Below are positions 62,346 through 64,000 of a DNA stretch of 64,000 nucleotides, one piece after another. The position numbers were made by a program, and so were the translations under genes. Positions within the stretch are counted from its first letter, which is position 1, and every line of letters starts with the position of its first letter. The DNA comes from Heterohyrax brucei (Eukaryota > Chordata > Mammalia > Hyracoidea > Procaviidae), in contig CM053156.1 in the NCBI GenBank assembly GCA_028571685.1, positions 84,757,049-84,821,048 on the forward strand, in the 5' to 3' direction. The notes beneath the pieces are model-generated. The model saw only the letters and a list, made by a program, of their open reading frames with translations. It searched no databases and had not been told where the DNA came from.

Positions 62346-62384
62346 ACTGTGGCATCAGCCAAGCCAAGTGCCATCGACGTATAG

Positions 62385-62480
62385 TGGTGTGCTATACATG
62401 TTACAGTGATACTGTATATCCAATAGTGATATGTACTGTGTACATGTATGCAGTGTTATATGTTGTACATAATACATAAA
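62385..62480. repeat. AT-rich degenerate tandem repeat, part 3
   Basis: TTACAGTGATACTGTATATC and AATAGTGATATGTACTGTGT, then GTATGCAGTGTTATATGTTG. Same words as part 1. Confidence 0.65.
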
Positions 62481-62484
62481 ATCT

Positions 62485-63284
62485 CTTCATTTCTTGTCTT
62501 TATTTTCCCAACTGGGCAGTTGAGAGAAAGGGGCTAGTGAGCAGGAACAGGTGAGGTGACGGAATCTGAACACAGTGCCCATTGGCGTCTTGCTCCTGTC
62601 CCAGGCCCCACAGCAGAGGTGGGTGAGGACAGGGTCACAGACTCAAACGCAGGGCCTCAGAGCCCACCCCTCCCCCAGAGCACCTGCCCCCGGGGATGGG
62701 GACTCCTTGTCTCCCATTCCTTCACTGCTTTGGCCCAGGGATGCCCATTTTGTACCTGCAGAAGATGTTATTCTGTTGCTAGCATCCCTTATTACTACAG
62801 TCCCACAAGGGAGAAAAAAAGGCAGAAGGAAAAGTCACCAACCATCCAAGAACTCTTCAGGAAGACAGACTTTTCCTAACGCTTCCCTCTAATTCTTGTT
62901 TTCAGTATCGCTACTGCTAACTAGTTCTAGCTGATGACACAGTGAATTGAAGTGTCACAATTTCCTTTTTAGTTCCTGACAAAAGTGATACACATTATTT
63001 GCCTATGCACACTTAGAGTGTCTTTGGGAGGAAAGAGAAGGAGCTGGTATAAGCGGCCGCCTTTGGAGAAGGAGTCTGGAGAGATGAGGCCCCAGAGACT
63101 GAAGGTCTGGGATGGCAGGGAGATGCTTTGCCCCATTTACACGTCTTGTTTTCAGGCCTAGGAAAACGCTAGGATCAATAACAACACTAGAAAAGTTAAA
63201 GCCAATGGTTATTGTAAAAGAAACAACCTACAAAAGAAAAAAGACACACTTGCATTATGTGATTTAACTCCCCTAACAGCCCAA
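62485..63284. other. Intergenic stretch
   Basis: No gene recognised. Two overlapping frames at 62556-62892 are not supported by any feature I know. Confidence 0.4.
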
Positions 63285-63420
63285 TTCTAGCCCATTTTAC
63301 AGATGAGGTGCTCGAGGCTCAGATGGATGTAGATAAGTTAGTTAAACTTTTCAGCTCCTAAGTGGCACAGCCAGGGTGGAGAGCAGGTCTGGCTGCCTCC
63401 GGGTGCTGTCTCTCAACCCT
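63285..63420 (-). repeat. MIR
   Basis: CCCATTTTACAGATGAGGTG, TCCTAAGTGGCACAGCCAGG and GAGAGCAGGTCTGGCTGCCT, reversed MIR. Confidence 0.75.
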
Positions 63421-63519
63421 TGTTCTGTGGTACCCCTGGACGGTAAGAACTTACATTACTGGGTACTCAGAGTGGGTTCCCTCCCTCTTTTACCCACCGG
63501 GCTAGTCCCCGCATGTACT

Positions 63520-63620
63520 TCCCGGGGCTGCCCTCAGGGAGTCACAGTCTACTGGGGGAGACAGACATGGATCCATCACCACACACGTATATAACAATGA
63601 ACAGTGTACCCTGCAGAGGG
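63520..63620. repeat. Ancient LINE (L2-type) fragment
   Basis: CAGTCTACTGGGGGAGACAG, then ATATAACAATGAACAGTG. Confidence 0.45.
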
Positions 63621-63929
63621 GAAGAACGTGGAACCAACACAAGTGTGCTGTTCTAGCAGGTCTCTCGATAGAAAAGCTGTTGATATTCTCAGCATTCATC
63701 AGCAGCCAGGGGAGATGTTTTTAAGTTTTCGTTTTTGGCTTGTACCTATATGAGTATATCCGGAAATCATGAAGCCATGCGATTCAGCTTAAAGTTACAT
63801 CCTCCAGGGCACAGCCCAGGCTTCCTTTACACAGGCAGACTCAGGAGCCCTTTGCCTGTGCTGACACGATGCCCTGTGCTTACAGTTACCCTTAGTAGGT
63901 GCCCCCTGTGCCAGGAGGTTTAACTAGGG

Positions 63930-63980
63930 TTTAGCTTCTTGGGGACTGGGGCTGTGTTTTGTATGCTACCGTGTATACCT
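63930..63980 (+). repeat. L2 3' end fragment
   Basis: TTGGGGACTGGGGCTGTGTT and ACCGTGTATACC. Confidence 0.5.
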
Positions 63981-64000
63981 GGAAACCTTGGTGGCATAGT
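63981..64000 (+). repeat. AfroSINE head, cut by window end
   Basis: GGAAACCTTGGTGGCATAGT is the start of a plus-strand copy that continues outside the window. Confidence 0.75.

Overview
This is vertebrate nuclear DNA, and almost certainly an afrotherian mammal, most likely an elephant or close relative. The window is packed with a tRNA-derived SINE (AfroSINE). Its head resembles CCCTGGTGGTGTAGTGGTTA and its tail resembles GAGTCGGAATCGACTCGACG. An RTE-type LINE is also present and ends in the same tail, as are L1 copies with the 3'UTR style of elephant L1s. The one protein-coding gene recognised is TFAP2C (transcription factor AP-2 gamma), complete on the + strand from 44349 to 51610. It has seven coding exons, all six introns are GT-AG, and it encodes 450 residues, the same length as the human protein.

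Layout. 1-38800 is an intergenic flank of repeats, often nested: AfroSINEs in both orientations, RTE pieces (17.2-18.3 kb, 22.7-24.5 kb, 26.8-27.3 kb), an L1 (18.5-21.8 kb), MaLR-type LTRs, ancient MIR/L2/MER5 pieces, a head-to-head mariner remnant (33.2-33.8 kb) and a GC-rich minisatellite (2.4-2.85 kb). From about 38.8 to 48.95 kb no SINE, LINE or LTR is recognisable. This repeat-free block holds a long CpG-rich domain (about 39.9-46.5 kb), the TATA-less TFAP2C promoter and exons 1 to 5. Introns 5 and 6 each carry an AfroSINE, and the 3'UTR (51611 to about 53070) carries an antisense RTE fragment. From 53.1 to 64 kb the sequence is intergenic again, with a 1.5 kb RTE, a second RTE, AfroSINEs and MIR/L2 remnants. 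No second gene is recognised.

How it works together. TFAP2C is a dimeric DNA-binding activator. The exons encode, in order, the sumoylation-site N-terminus (exon 1), the Pro/Tyr-rich activation domain (exon 2), a linker (exon 3), and the basic plus helix-span-helix DNA-binding and dimerisation region (exons 4-7). The shared 3' ends of AfroSINE and RTE fit the known model in which RTE machinery mobilises the SINE. I see no CRISPR array, operon or other prokaryotic system, and no convincing new molecular system. The most useful leads are an open in-frame extension upstream of the TFAP2C start codon, the repeat-free block, a non-conservative helix substitution, and several unusual repeat structures. 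Repeat coordinates were read by eye, and ends are usually good to about 10-20 bases.
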